A stretch of 64,000 nucleotides of DNA, taken from contig NC_013156.1 of the NCBI RefSeq assembly GCF_000023985.1, positions 794,363 to 858,362 of the forward strand, given 5' to 3'. The position numbers were made by a program, and so were the translations under genes. Positions 9,187-17,352 of this stretch are shown here, one piece after another. This stretch comes from Methanocaldococcus fervens AG86 (GTDB lineage Archaea > AGJL01 > Methanococci > Methanococcales > Methanocaldococcaceae). Position 1 is the stretch's first letter. Every line of letters begins with the position of its first letter. Below the pieces are notes generated by a model, which was not told where the DNA came from, searched no databases, and saw nothing but the letters and a program-made list of their open reading frames with translations.

Positions 9187-10413
9187 ATGGATGATAAATT
9201 TGCCTCTAAATTTGAAATAGATATTTTAAACAAACTACTTAATAAAAATTTCCCCTATAATTTGGCAGTAATTTTAAAGAAAATTGGAGGTTTAGACTAT
9301 AGAAAAAAGGTTTTTATTAGTGGAGAATGTATTGGGGTTTTGGAATTTGATTTAATTGACTTAGATTGGAAATTCCATCCGTATGCTTCATATTATTTAA
9401 TAGAAGAGCCAAAAATTAAAATAAAGCCAACAAAAAGAAGATTAAAAGGTAAAAAAGTTCCAATTGATTTGATAGAAAATTCTGAAGAACTTAAAGGTAT
9501 TAATGAAAATGAATACGTTGGTGTTGAAGTAGGAAATTACGTTGGTGTGGCTGTTAACAAAGAGGGCAAATTAAAAATTAAAGATTTAACATTAAAAAGA
9601 GAGATTAAATTTGAAAAAATTGAAGACTATCTAAAGAAGAATAAAGAAAGAATTGAAAAATTGGAGAGAAAGTCGTTATCTATCATAAAAAGATATTATG
9701 AAAAATGCAAAGATAAAAATTGGGCCATAAATGCCTCTTTTAGCGGAGGTAAAGACTCTTCTGTCTCTACTTTATTGGCAAATAAAGTTATAAGTGATTT
9801 GGAAGTTATTTTCATAGATACAGGATTGGAATTTAAAGATACTATAAATTTTGTAAAAAGATTTGCTAAAAAGTATGATTTAAATTTGATTGTTTTAAAA
9901 GGTAAGAATTTCTGGGAGCATTTAGAGAAAGAAGGGATACCTACAAAAGATTACAGGTGGTGTAACAGCGTATGCAAATTAGAGCCTTTAAAAGAATATT
10001 TAAAAAGATATAAAAGAGTTTACACAATCGACGGTTCAAGGAGATACGAAAGCTTTACAAGAGGAAAATTAAGTTATGAAAGAAAAAGTGGTTTTATAGA
10101 GAATCAAATAAATATCTTCCCAATATTAGATTGGAAAGGTACTGATGTTTGGAGCTGGATATATCTAAATGATGTTATTTACAATGAACTCTATGATAAA
10201 GGGTTTGAGAGAATTGGCTGTTATATGTGCCCCTCTGCATTAAATGCTGAATTTTTGAGAGTTAAAGAGCTTTATCCAGAGTTGTTTAATAAATGGGTTG
10301 ATATTTTAAAAAGATTTGGCTATGATGAGGATGAAATTTTAAGAGGATTTTGGAGATGGAAAAAACTACCTCCTAAAATGAAAGAATTGAAAAAGATGTT
10401 AAAAAATTATTAG
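9187..10413 (+). CDS. PAPS reductase-like (adenine nucleotide alpha-hydrolase) protein
   Basis: About 408 residues. The ATG at 9187 is chosen because GGTGAT (9177-9182) sits four bases upstream; 9178 (GTG) and 9184 (ATG) are alternatives. Residues about 1-150 form a basic, poorly recognised N-terminal region. The second half is a PP-loop domain with [11 protein letters not shown] (about residue 185) followed by the PAPS reductase features [18 protein letters not shown] and IGCYMCPS. The Cys pairs could bind zinc or an Fe-S cluster. The natural reaction is not known for this archaeal group. The family may act in sulfur transfer or nucleotide modification and not in sulfate assimilation. It converges on marC with a 4-bp overlap. 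Confidence 0.72.
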   Translation: MDDKFASKFEIDILNKLLNKNFPYNLAVILKKIGGLDYRKKVFISGECIGVLEFDLIDLDWKFHPYASYYLIEEPKIKIKPTKRRLKGKKVPIDLIENSEELKGINENEYVGVEVGNYVGVAVNKEGKLKIKDLTLKREIKFEKIEDYLKKNKERIEKLERKSLSIIKRYYEKCKDKNWAINASFSGGKDSSVSTLLANKVISDLEVIFIDTGLEFKDTINFVKRFAKKYDLNLIVLKGKNFWEHLEKEGIPTKDYRWCNSVCKLEPLKEYLKRYKRVYTIDGSRRYESFTRGKLSYERKSGFIENQINIFPILDWKGTDVWSWIYLNDVIYNELYDKGFERIGCYMCPSALNAEFLRVKELYPELFNKWVDILKRFGYDEDEILRGFWRWKKLPPKMKELKKMLKNY

Positions 10414-11036
10414 ATGTTGCATAGTCCAAATATTCCCGTAAATATAATCTGTACTGAAATTGCCGCCAACAACAATCCCATAATCCTTACAAAGGCATTA
10501 ATTCCATATATATTAATTCTTCTAATTATATAGTCAGATAATGATAAAATAATTGCTGAAACAAGCATGGTTGATAATATAGATAGGATTACAATCCCTT
10601 TATCCAAAACGCTTTGGGCTTTACTAACTAAAATCATAGTGGTTGTTATAGCTCCGGGGCCAGTTATTAAAGGAATGGATAACGGAACATAGGCTATACT
10701 TTCAATATCTCCGATATCCAATCTTTCATCTGGTTTGTGCTTTGTTTTTGGAACTTCTGCATGAAGCATGTCCCAACCTATTTTAAATAGTAAAATTCCT
10801 CCAGCAACTCTAAATGCATCTATTGTAATTCCAAAATAATTAAAGATGTAATTTCCAAACAAAGCAAACAATAACAAAATCAGTGTTGACGAGATCATAG
10901 CTTTCCTAATAATTTTTATTCTCTGTTCTTTTGGATAAGGATAAATTATCGAATGAACTATTGGAATTAAACCAATTGGGTCTACAGTAATAAAAAGGGA
11001 AACAAATCCATAAATATAGAAACCAATAATATCCAT
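10410..11036 (-). CDS. MarC-family integral membrane protein
   Basis: 208 residues from the ATG at 11034-11036, preceded by GGTGATAT. The longer open frame upstream translates repeat-element DNA and is rejected. Six hydrophobic segments are evident, with the MarC signatures VDPIGLIPI in the first half and PLSIPLITGPGAITT in the second. Members are predicted transporters or channels of unknown substrate; the old link to multiple antibiotic resistance is not supported. The entire leader of this gene is the palindromic element at 11041-11273, so its promoter must lie in the element. Confidence 0.88.
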   Translation of the reverse strand: MDIIGFYIYGFVSLFITVDPIGLIPIVHSIIYPYPKEQRIKIIRKAMISSTLILLLFALFGNYIFNYFGITIDAFRVAGGILLFKIGWDMLHAEVPKTKHKPDERLDIGDIESIAYVPLSIPLITGPGAITTTMILVSKAQSVLDKGIVILSILSTMLVSAIILSLSDYIIRRINIYGINAFVRIMGLLLAAISVQIIFTGIFGLCNI

Positions 11037-11040
11037 ACAT

Positions 11041-11273
11041 ATCACCACGAAACTTTTAGTAAAGTTGTAATGAGAATCATATAGATTTTCATAGCTGGAA
11101 AGCAAAGATTTCCATTTCATCAAAACCATAGGGCTTTGTCCTATTGGTATACCCATAGTTTTGATGAAACTTTCTTAAAGTTCGTTTTGATCAACCTTTT
11201 TCTAAAAGGTTGTTCGGGATACCCGGGATGCATTGCCTCGCTACGCTCGGCAATGCCTCTTAATTATAGTATG
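11041..11273. repeat. Modular palindromic repeat element upstream of marC
   Basis: No gene is present in 11037-11315. The modules are those of 4919-5282 in a different order and orientation. Present are GAAACTTTTAG at 11048, a TAGATTTTCATAGCTGGAAAG block at about 11080-11101, and a CCATAGGGCTTTGTCCTATTGG hairpin at 11126-11147. GATGAAACTTTC lies at 11163. A 32-bp block at 11181-11212 is the exact reverse complement of 4935-4966. A GC-rich CGGGATGCATTGCC...GGCAATGCCTCTTAAT module runs from 11224 to 11264. The element is far more GC-rich at its right end than the surrounding DNA. Confidence 0.8.
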
Positions 11274-11315
11274 CTAAAAAATTGTATAACACTCGTAATA
11301 CCCAATTTTATTATT

Positions 11316-12410
11316 CTACCACATAGAATACACTATACTTCCCAAGAGAATCCACCAAACTAATAATGTTATTGAACTCAAAGTTCTCTCATTTATAATT
11401 AACTCCAATATTTCTCCAATTTTTACAATGAATTTATTTTTTCTCTCTTTTAATAATTCTGGAAAAGCGTTCCATACGTGAAATCCATCCAAAGGTATTG
11501 CTGGGAGTAAATTAAATAAAGCTAACAAGAAGTTGGACCAATAAGTCCAGTATATTGTGTTTATTAACAATGCTGTATTTTTATCTGGCGAAATCATAAC
11601 CCCTATTCTCCCCTCATTAGAGCTAACAATTTTATACGACAATAGTTTGTTATCCCTTAAAACCTTTATTTCATACTCTTTGTTTGGCTCTATTGTTTTT
11701 GCAAATTCATTAAAATCCTCTAAAGAATTTATTTTTTTGCCATTAATCTCATAAATAATATCCCCTTTTTGCAAAAACTCAGATGCTGGTTCTTTAACAT
11801 CGATGATTTTCAACTCCGTTGGTAAAGTATAGCTGAATGAAAGTAAAGGAATCGCTATTAAAAAAATCAGCAAATTTGCCAATGGTCCTGCTGAAGCAAT
11901 AGCTCCTCTAATTTTTTTCTCTGCATTTTTAAATTCATCTCCCAATTCAACAAAAGCCCCTAATGGTAGCCCTAATAATAACAAAATACCGGAACTCTTA
12001 ACTTTAATTCCAAAAGACCTCGCAAATATTCCATGTGCTAATTCATGAACAGAAATTGCTATTAATAAAGCTATAACTCCAGGAATCCACGGAATTACAT
12101 CCCCAAACAAAAATACAACTGGTTTTGCAGCTTCTTTTGGTAGAGTTCCAGATAAAAGCTTTAAGCTCATAGTTATGATATTAAAAAGCATAATAAATCC
12201 AAGTATTACACATATTGGTATTGAGATAATTCCAATCTTCTGCCAAATTTTATATCTTCCCAATTTTTCAATTGTTTTTAACCCAAATTTAGTCCTTAAA
12301 ATTCCAAAAATTCCTCCATAGGTTTTTAAGTTTATTGAATCCCTGATAGCATATAATATCAGCCAAATAATTATTGCCATAATTAATATGAGCCTGGATG
12401 TGTCCATCAT
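11316..12410 (-). CDS. Site-2 protease-like M50 metalloprotease with PDZ domain
   Basis: 364 residues. The zinc-protease motif H-E-L-A-H lies at residues 122-126 in a membrane segment. The second active-site motif NLLPAIPLDG is near residue 315. Between them is a PDZ-like region (PASEFLQKGDIIYEINGKKI). Several transmembrane helices fit an intramembrane protease that cleaves membrane-bound regulators; the target is unknown. ATG start after GGAGGAGTA; a second ATG follows immediately. It ends in TAG at 11316-11318. Sequence 11274-11308 just beyond the stop weakly resembles a decayed copy of the gene's last codons. Confidence 0.88.
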   Translation of the reverse strand: MMDTSRLILIMAIIIWLILYAIRDSINLKTYGGIFGILRTKFGLKTIEKLGRYKIWQKIGIISIPICVILGFIMLFNIITMSLKLLSGTLPKEAAKPVVFLFGDVIPWIPGVIALLIAISVHELAHGIFARSFGIKVKSSGILLLLGLPLGAFVELGDEFKNAEKKIRGAIASAGPLANLLIFLIAIPLLSFSYTLPTELKIIDVKEPASEFLQKGDIIYEINGKKINSLEDFNEFAKTIEPNKEYEIKVLRDNKLLSYKIVSSNEGRIGVMISPDKNTALLINTIYWTYWSNFLLALFNLLPAIPLDGFHVWNAFPELLKERKNKFIVKIGEILELIINERTLSSITLLVWWILLGSIVYSMW

Positions 12411-12509
12411 TACTCCTCCAGAATTTCTTTAATTAAACTTTTAAATGAACGAAGAGTATATATAATAGTTGGTATGAACTCTATGAAATAAAATAATAAT
12501 GGTGAGTAT

Positions 12510-12953
12510 ATGGAGGCTTTGGTTTTAGTAGGGCATGGAAGCAGATTGCCATACAGCAAAGAGCTCTTAGTAAAATTGGCTGAAAAGGTTAAAGAAAAAA
12601 ATATATTTCCAATCGTCGAAATTGGTTTAATGGAATTTAATGAACCAACAATTCCTCAAGCTGTTAAAAAAGCTATAGAGCAAGGTGCTAAAAAAGTTAT
12701 CGTTGTTCCTGTTTTCTTAGCTCATGGAATACATACAACAAGAGACATTCCAAGATTGTTGGGATTGATTGAAGATGATGGGGAACATCACGAACATGAA
12801 CACCATCATCATGGGCATGATCATCACCACCATCACCATCACGAACATGAAAAATTAGAGATTCCAGATGGTGTTGAAATTATTTACAGAGAACCTATTG
12901 GAGCAGATGATAGAATTGTAGATATCATTATCGACAGAGCATTTGGAAGATAA
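12510..12953 (+). CDS. cfbA: Sirohydrochlorin nickel/cobalt chelatase, small CbiX/CfbA type with His-rich loop
   Basis: 147 residues, the short single-domain archaeal chelatase that works as a homodimer. Metal-binding histidines are in LVGHGSR (H9) and VFLAHGIHT (H72 and H75). Such enzymes insert Ni2+ into sirohydrochlorin for coenzyme F430, or Co2+ for B12. Residues 93-113 form an extreme His-rich stretch containing a run of seven histidines. It is known in related CbiXS proteins and probably binds or stores metal. ATG at 12510 after GGTGAGTAT. It is transcribed away from the S2P gene from a shared short promoter region. Confidence 0.93.
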   Translation: MEALVLVGHGSRLPYSKELLVKLAEKVKEKNIFPIVEIGLMEFNEPTIPQAVKKAIEQGAKKVIVVPVFLAHGIHTTRDIPRLLGLIEDDGEHHEHEHHHHGHDHHHHHHHEHEKLEIPDGVEIIYREPIGADDRIVDIIIDRAFGR

Positions 12954-13077
12954 ATCAAATATCAGCTCTTTTTTATAATTCTTTTATTTTTCTATATTGA
13001 TGATAATTTTTATAAACTATTTTAGACTATAAAACTGAGCAGGCTATTTTATTATTATTGATTAAGGAGGTTGCATT

Positions 13078-13890
13078 ATGTTTGCTCCAGGACACATAAC
13101 AGGATTTTTTGCAGTCTGTAAATCAAAAAATTCCTTAAAAACGGGCTCTATAGGGGCTGGAATTACAGTAGATAAAGGCGTTAGTGTGGAGTTAAAGGAA
13201 GGGGATGGAAGTGTTTTTTATAATTGTAAAAAAGTAAATATCTGTTCAGTTGAAAAAGTTTTAGAGTATTATAAAGAATTGAGATATAGTGGCTGTTATG
13301 ATATTATATTTTCATCAGATTTTCCTTTAGGTAGTGGATTGGGAATGTCAGGAGGCTGTGCTTTAACCTTATCTAAAAAATTAAATGACATGCTAAATTT
13401 AAATGAAAGTTATGTAAAAATAGCCCATGTAAGCGAGGTAGAGTGTGGAACTGGATTGGGTGATGTGATAGCCCAATACACAAAAGGATTTGTTATAAGA
13501 AAAGCTCCTGGATTTCCAATAAATGTTGAAAAAATACATATTAATGATGATTATTACATTATCATTGAAATTTTTGGAGAAAAGGAAACAAAAGAGATAA
13601 TTACTAATGAAAGTTGGATTAATAGAATAAATGAATATGGAAGGAGATGTTTAAATGAACTTCTAAAAAATCCTACTTTAGAGAACTTTATCAGTCTTTC
13701 ATACGAATTTGCAGTAAATACCGGCTTAATAAATGAAAACATTTTATCAATATGTGATGATTTAAAATTTACAGTTGGAGCTTCCCAATCTATGTTAGGA
13801 AATACTTTATTTTGTATTTCAAAAAAAGAGACATTGGAAGATGCCCTATCCATATTAAAAAACCCAATTGTTTGTAAGATTTATCAATAG
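13078..13890 (+). CDS. Pantoate kinase (GHMP family, archaeal CoA pathway)
   Basis: 270 residues of the GHMP kinase superfamily. The start FAPGHITGFF replaces the usual APGKVNL motif, and the ATP-binding glycine-serine loop is PLGSGLGMSGG at about residues 84-94. Archaea make 4'-phosphopantothenate by phosphorylating pantoate first (pantoate kinase) and then condensing with beta-alanine; this family carries that activity. A strong AAGGAGGT site precedes the ATG. The dephospho-CoA kinase of the same pathway is at 31746. It overlaps the convergent methyltransferase gene by 7 bp. Confidence 0.85.
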   Translation: MFAPGHITGFFAVCKSKNSLKTGSIGAGITVDKGVSVELKEGDGSVFYNCKKVNICSVEKVLEYYKELRYSGCYDIIFSSDFPLGSGLGMSGGCALTLSKKLNDMLNLNESYVKIAHVSEVECGTGLGDVIAQYTKGFVIRKAPGFPINVEKIHINDDYYIIIEIFGEKETKEIITNESWINRINEYGRRCLNELLKNPTLENFISLSYEFAVNTGLINENILSICDDLKFTVGASQSMLGNTLFCISKKETLEDALSILKNPIVCKIYQ

Positions 13891-14516
13891 CTCTCTATCC
13901 TAAAAACAACTACTGGAATATTTACAGCCCTTTTTTTATGAAACTCATATATTGCAGGGATTCTAAAAAACGCCTCATAAATATGCGTTATTCTCCCCCC
14001 TTTATCCTCAACATACTTCATAACGAAATCCTTTGTTGGGTAGTTGTGTATAGTATAAATAATATCCCCAATCTCTAAAGCTTTATCTAAAAATATTCTA
14101 TCAGCATGTTTCTTTTGAGCACCAAAAGGAGGGTTTTGGATAACAACCTTCTTTAAATTTTTACCTTCCCCAAGTATGTCGTTTAAAAATTCATTATCAA
14201 CATCTCTAATATCCATGCAATAAAAATCTACATCAACATTTGCCTTTTTTGCATTTTCTTTTGCAGTTTCAATGCTTTCCTTATCAATATCAATTCCAAT
14301 AGCTCTCTTAGCCCCCAAAATTTTGCTTCCAATAGCCAACCTTCCAGTTCCACATCCTAAATCAATAACAACATTTCCATAAAAATCATTCACTGCAAAA
14401 AATAAAATATCGGATGCCAACTTTCCGTCTATTGTATATTGCTCTAAATCAGCTTTTGGGTTTGGATGACTCTTTAAAGAATCCAATATCATCTCCAAGT
14501 GTTTTTTCTTTATCAT
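13884..14516 (-). CDS. METTL5-like N6-adenine methyltransferase (predicted rRNA)
   Basis: 210 residues with a class I SAM-binding fold. Motif I is VIDLGCGTGRLAIG near residue 50, followed by GIDIDKES, and the amino-methyltransferase catalytic motif is NPPF (QNPPFGAQKKHAD) near residue 128. This pattern matches archaeal relatives of METTL5, the small-subunit rRNA m6A methylase; DNA and tRNA methylases share the motif, so the substrate is inferred. ATG start preceded by GGTGAAGAT. It lies downstream of hsp16.5 on the same strand, about 73 bp apart. Confidence 0.75.
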   Translation of the reverse strand: MIKKKHLEMILDSLKSHPNPKADLEQYTIDGKLASDILFFAVNDFYGNVVIDLGCGTGRLAIGSKILGAKRAIGIDIDKESIETAKENAKKANVDVDFYCMDIRDVDNEFLNDILGEGKNLKKVVIQNPPFGAQKKHADRIFLDKALEIGDIIYTIHNYPTKDFVMKYVEDKGGRITHIYEAFFRIPAIYEFHKKRAVNIPVVVFRIESY

Positions 14517-14589
14517 ATCTTCACCAAATTAAATATATAATTCTATAAATGTTATCTAGCATAAAAATAAATAATTGTTTTGAATAGAA

Positions 14590-15033
14590 TTATTCAATAT
14601 TAATTCCTTTCTTAATTGATGTTTCTGCTTTTGGTAATATGACTGATAAAACCCCATTTTCAAATTTAGCTGAAGCATCTTCTTCTTTAACAACTGCAGG
14701 AAGTTTTATCGTTCTGTAAACTTCCTCTTCTTCTGGAATCTCTGAGTAAATAATTCTTTCACTTTCAGTTATCATTAATGGGCTTCTTTTAGCTCTGATT
14801 TCTAATGTATCCCCAATTGCATTTAAGACTATGTCTTCTTTATTAACCCCTGGCAACCATGCAATAACTTTTATATGTTTATCTCCTTCAATAATGGAAA
14901 TTGGCATGAACCCTTTTCCTGAAATTTGTATTCCAGTTGAGCTTTGAATCATTGTAGTTCCTGCTATTGGGGTTGTAAAGAACTCTTTAAACATCCTCTC
15001 AAATAATGAATCAAATGGATCTCTTCCAAACAT
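14590..15033 (-). CDS. hsp16.5: Small heat-shock protein, Hsp16.5 type (alpha-crystallin family)
   Basis: 147 residues from the ATG at 15031-15033; an upstream GTG would add three residues and destroy the GAGGTGGGG ribosome site. The sequence starts [15 protein letters not shown] and has an alpha-crystallin domain (about residues 45-137) with the conserved [19 protein letters not shown] region. It ends in a flexible tail with the IxI-like motif INIE. It is almost identical to the structurally known M. jannaschii 24-mer chaperone that holds unfolding proteins in soluble form. A textbook BRE/TATA box lies about 50 bp upstream. Confidence 0.96.
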   Translation of the reverse strand: MFGRDPFDSLFERMFKEFFTTPIAGTTMIQSSTGIQISGKGFMPISIIEGDKHIKVIAWLPGVNKEDIVLNAIGDTLEIRAKRSPLMITESERIIYSEIPEEEEVYRTIKLPAVVKEEDASAKFENGVLSVILPKAETSIKKGINIE

Positions 15034-15080
15034 GCCCCCCACCTCTTTTTAGTTTGTCTAATATAGTATGTTTTTGAAGT

Positions 15081-15100
15081 TCTATATAAATTTTTCGGTC
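15081..15100 (-). promoter_or_regulatory. BRE/TATA promoter of hsp16.5
   Basis: On the minus strand the sequence reads GACCGAAAAATTTATATAGA, an ideal archaeal BRE (CCGAAAAA) plus TATA (TTTATATA) pair. Its distance to the start at 15033 allows a leader of about 20-30 nt that includes the GAGGTGGGG site. Confidence 0.8.
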
Positions 15101-15435
15101 TATTATTTAAGGAAACTATTAAATATTTAATTTTACAAAAATTAATTTATAAGTTTACAGGATTCCAAATTTCAAATAATTATTGGGATAATATCCATAT
15201 TAGTTGGAATATAAGGTTAGTTGCATAAATTTCTAATATTCATTTTTGTTTTTTCATAAAAGTTCTCTTTTATTATCAATCAATTATAATTCTTATAATA
15301 ATTCTTTGTCATAAATATTTTTCAGCAAAGTCTCAATCTATCAAATAAACAGCCACAAACAGCAAATCTAAACCGAAAATTTTAAATACTATATATTTTC
15401 TAATAGAAATCTTGTAAAACTTCTGAGGTGGTATT
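15101..15435. other. AT-rich intergenic region between hsp16.5 and histone promoters
   Basis: The 402-bp gap between the hsp16.5 and histone start codons holds the two divergent promoters at its ends. The middle (about 15110-15365) is AT-rich, without an open frame carrying a ribosome site and without a clear palindrome. I see no RNA gene in it. Confidence 0.6.
15373..15388 (+). promoter_or_regulatory. BRE/TATA promoter of the histone gene
   Basis: CCGAAAATTTTAAATA fits the archaeal BRE plus TATA consensus and lies about 50 bp upstream of the histone ATG, leaving a leader of roughly 25 nt with GAGGTGGT. Confidence 0.7.
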
Positions 15436-15639
15436 ATGGCTGAGCTTCCAGTTGCACCATTTGAAAGAATCTTGAAAAAAGCTGGTGCTGAGAGAGTTAG
15501 TAGAGCAGCAGCAGAATACTTAGCAGAAGCAGTTGAAGAAATCGCATTAGAAATCGCAAGAGAAGCAGTTGATTTAGCAAAACACGCAAAAAGAAAAACA
15601 GTAAAAGTTGAAGACATAAAATTAGCTTTAAAACAGTAA
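15436..15639 (+). CDS. Archaeal histone (HMf/HMj family)
   Basis: 67 residues comprising a single histone fold with no tails: helix 1 [13 protein letters not shown], the long central helix with [24 protein letters not shown], and helix 3 VEDIKLALK. Conserved features include the R-T pair region (KRKTVKVED) and the arginines of loop 1. Such proteins form dimers and extended superhelices that wrap DNA. ATG start after GAGGTGGTATT. T-rich sequence follows the stop. Nearby tRNA and methanogen housekeeping genes are consistent with a chromosomal copy. Confidence 0.97.
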   Translation: MAELPVAPFERILKKAGAERVSRAAAEYLAEAVEEIALEIAREAVDLAKHAKRKTVKVEDIKLALKQ

Positions 15640-15733
15640 ATTCCCATATTTCTTCTTTTCTTTATTTTATCAGTAGAAATTTATTGGTTTTTTGATTTTA
15701 AGTGTTTATTGTTATTTAGAGAGGCTACTATAT

Positions 15734-15808
15734 GCCCCCGTAGCTCAGCCAGGATAGAGCGTCCGGCTTCGGACCGGAAGGTCGGGGGTTCAAATCCCCT
15801 CGGGGGCG
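15734..15808 (+). tRNA. tRNA-Arg (UCG)
   Basis: The cloverleaf is complete: acceptor GCCCCCG pairs with CGGGGGC; D arm GCTC/GAGC; anticodon stem TCCGG/CCGGA with loop CTTCGGA (anticodon TCG); T loop TTCAAAT with stem GGGGG/CCCCT. Discriminator G; CCA is not encoded. The DUF92 gene follows 24 bp later. Confidence 0.95.
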
Positions 15809-15832
15809 TCATAATTAAAAGAAGATGAGATA

Positions 15833-16534
15833 ATGGAAGCGCTTATAAAGCTCTTTGTATCTATCTTAGTTGTGTGTGTATTGGCGTTAATAATTAAAAG
15901 AAGTAAATGTTTAGACGATAGTGGTATTATAGGTTCATCAATCATGGCTTTTATATTAATTTACTTTTGTGGATTTAAATACTTGGCTTTACTTTTATCT
16001 TTTCTTATTTTAGGAGTTTTGGTAAGTAGAATTGGTTTAGATAAAAAGAAATCCAAAAAAATGGATGAAACTTGTAGAACTTTAAAAAATGTTTTGGCAA
16101 ATGGATTAATCCCAATATTATTTGCTATTTTAACCATATTTGGGCTTAACTGGGCTTTAGTAGGTTATGTATCTTCAATAGCCGCTGCCACATCAGACAC
16201 TTTTTCTTCTGAGCTTGGGGTTTTATCTGACGAAAATCCAAAACTAATAACAACATTTGAAGTCGTTGAAAAAGGTACTGATGGAGCTATAACAATATTT
16301 GGTACATTATCCGGGATTTTAGGAGCGTTTTTAATCGGATTTTTAGGATATTTATTCTTTGGAGATGTTAAAATTATCTTATGTGGAACTATCGGTGGAA
16401 TATTTGGAAATTTGGCTGATAGCTTATTTGGGGCGTTATTTGAAAGAAAAGGAATATTAAATAATGAGCATGTTAATTTAATAGCCACTATTGTGGGTGG
16501 AGTTGTCGGGGTGTTTATGCATTATATGTTATAA
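15833..16534 (+). CDS. DUF92/TMEM19 family integral membrane protein
   Basis: 233 residues, mostly hydrophobic, with about six to seven transmembrane segments. Family hallmarks are ATSDTFSSELG near residue 120, TTFEVVEKGTDGAITIFGT near 140, and LADSLFGALFERKG near 205. The TSDTxxSE and GxxGNxxDS acidic motifs resemble polyprenyl- or phytyl-phosphate kinases characterised in plants and cyanobacteria (VTE6 group). A role in isoprenoid or lipid phosphate metabolism is possible but unproven in archaea. ATG at 15833 after GATGAGATA. Confidence 0.82.
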   Translation: MEALIKLFVSILVVCVLALIIKRSKCLDDSGIIGSSIMAFILIYFCGFKYLALLLSFLILGVLVSRIGLDKKKSKKMDETCRTLKNVLANGLIPILFAILTIFGLNWALVGYVSSIAAATSDTFSSELGVLSDENPKLITTFEVVEKGTDGAITIFGTLSGILGAFLIGFLGYLFFGDVKIILCGTIGGIFGNLADSLFGALFERKGILNNEHVNLIATIVGGVVGVFMHYML

Positions 16535-16572
16535 TTTTACATGTTAATTTGAATATGTGAATACTTTGATGA

Positions 16573-16590
16573 CCGAAAAGTTTATATATT
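16573..16590 (+). promoter_or_regulatory. BRE/TATA promoter of the tRNA-Thr-Pro-Tyr cluster
   Basis: CCGAAAAGTTTATATATT is a near-ideal archaeal stable-RNA promoter, centred about 36 bp before the tRNA-Thr 5' end. Confidence 0.8.
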
Positions 16591-16620
16591 ACATATGTAA
16601 TTTACTAATACTGCAAATGA

Positions 16621-16697
16621 GCCTCGGTGGCTCAGCCTGGTAGAGCGCCTGACTTGTAATCAGGTGGTCGGGGGTTCAAATCCCCCCCGGGGCTCCA
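16621..16697 (+). tRNA. tRNA-Thr (UGU)
   Basis: Acceptor GCCTCGG/CCGGGGC (one G-T pair), D stem GCTC/GAGC, anticodon stem CCTGA/TCAGG with loop CTTGTAA (anticodon TGT), T arm GGGGG-TTCAAAT-CCCCC. Discriminator T is as expected for archaeal tRNA-Thr, and CCA is encoded. Confidence 0.95.
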
Positions 16698-16711
16698 TTC
16701 CTTCCTTCAGT

Positions 16712-16789
16712 GGGCCTGTGGGGTAGCCTGGTCCATCCTTTGGGATTTGGGATCCTGAGACCCCAGTTCAAATCTGGGCAGGCCCACCA
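16712..16789 (+). tRNA. tRNA-Pro (UGG)
   Basis: Acceptor GGGCCTG/CAGGCCC, anticodon loop TTTGGGA (anticodon TGG) on a stem TGGGA/TCCTG with two G-T pairs, T arm CCCAG-TTCAAAT-CTGGG, discriminator A and encoded CCA. Confidence 0.93.
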
Positions 16790-16797
16790 TTTCTCGT

Positions 16798-16874
16798 CCG
16801 GCGGTAGTTCAGCCTGGTAGAACGGCGGACTGTAGATCCGCATGTCGCTGGTTCAAATCCGGCCCGCCGGACCA
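16798..16874 (+). tRNA. tRNA-Tyr (GUA)
   Basis: Acceptor CCGGCGG/CCGCCGG with the archaeal C1-G72 pair that is the TyrRS identity element, anticodon loop TGTAGAT (anticodon GTA), T loop TTCAAAT, discriminator A and encoded CCA. The cognate TyrRS gene is at 34737-35657. Confidence 0.95.
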
Positions 16875-16894
16875 TCAACCCCTTTGAGGGTTCA

Positions 16895-16911
16895 ACCGAA
16901 AAGTATATATA
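16895..16911 (+). promoter_or_regulatory. BRE/TATA promoter of the tRNA-Lys - 5S - tRNA-Asp unit
   Basis: ACCGAAAAGTATATATA is a second strong promoter, immediately after tRNA-Tyr. It suggests that tRNA-Lys, 5S rRNA and tRNA-Asp form a separate transcription unit with a leader of about 30 nt. Confidence 0.75.
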
Positions 16912-16955
16912 TGAGAAACGCGATATGTTTGAAACGCGCACGAGCTAAGGGCTAA

Positions 16956-17032
<77 letters not shown>

Positions 17033-17042
17033 CTATTTCCCT

Positions 17043-17162
17043 TGGTACGGCGGTCATAGCGGGGGGGCCACACCCGAACCCATCCCGAACTCGGAAGTTA
17101 AGCCCCCCAGCGATGCCCCGAGTACTGCCATCTGGCGGGAAAGGGGCGACGCCGCCGGCCAC
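17043..17162 (+). rRNA. rrf: 5S ribosomal RNA
   Basis: About 120 nt with terminal pairing of TGGTACGGCGGTC against GACGCCGCCGGCC. The conserved loop-C segment CCCGAACCCATCCCGAACTC and the AGTACTGCCATCTGGCGGG region are also present, as in methanogen 5S RNA. It is not linked here to 16S or 23S genes but sits between tRNA-Lys and tRNA-Asp, as in a known M. jannaschii tRNA cluster. T-rich sequence follows the 3' end. Confidence 0.95.
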
Positions 17163-17206
17163 TTTTTATTATTTTAAAATTTCAAGGTTATCCTTGGCAT
17201 TACTAT

Positions 17207-17284
17207 GCCCTGGTGGTGTAGCCCGGCCTATCATACGGGACTGTCACTCCCGTGACTCGGGTTCAAATCCCGGCCAGGGCGCCA
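17207..17284 (+). tRNA. tRNA-Asp (GUC)
   Basis: Acceptor GCCCTGG/CCAGGGC, anticodon loop CTGTCAC (anticodon GTC) on stem CGGGA/TCCCG, T loop TTCAAAT, discriminator G and encoded CCA. Confidence 0.95.
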
Positions 17285-17352
17285 ATTTTTATTTTAGAAT
17301 AATTAATCGATAAATTTAAATATTTTTAAAAATTTTTAAATAGGGGGATTTA

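Noticed and set aside
11037-11156. N-terminal extension of MarC by 40 residues
   Set aside because: The extension translates the palindromic repeat element; the true ATG at 11036 has GGTGATAT in front.
12995-13045. Possible C/D-box guide RNA (TGATGA ... CTGA) upstream of pantoate kinase
   Set aside because: No terminal stem and no internal D'/C' pair; better explained as a promoter and leader region.
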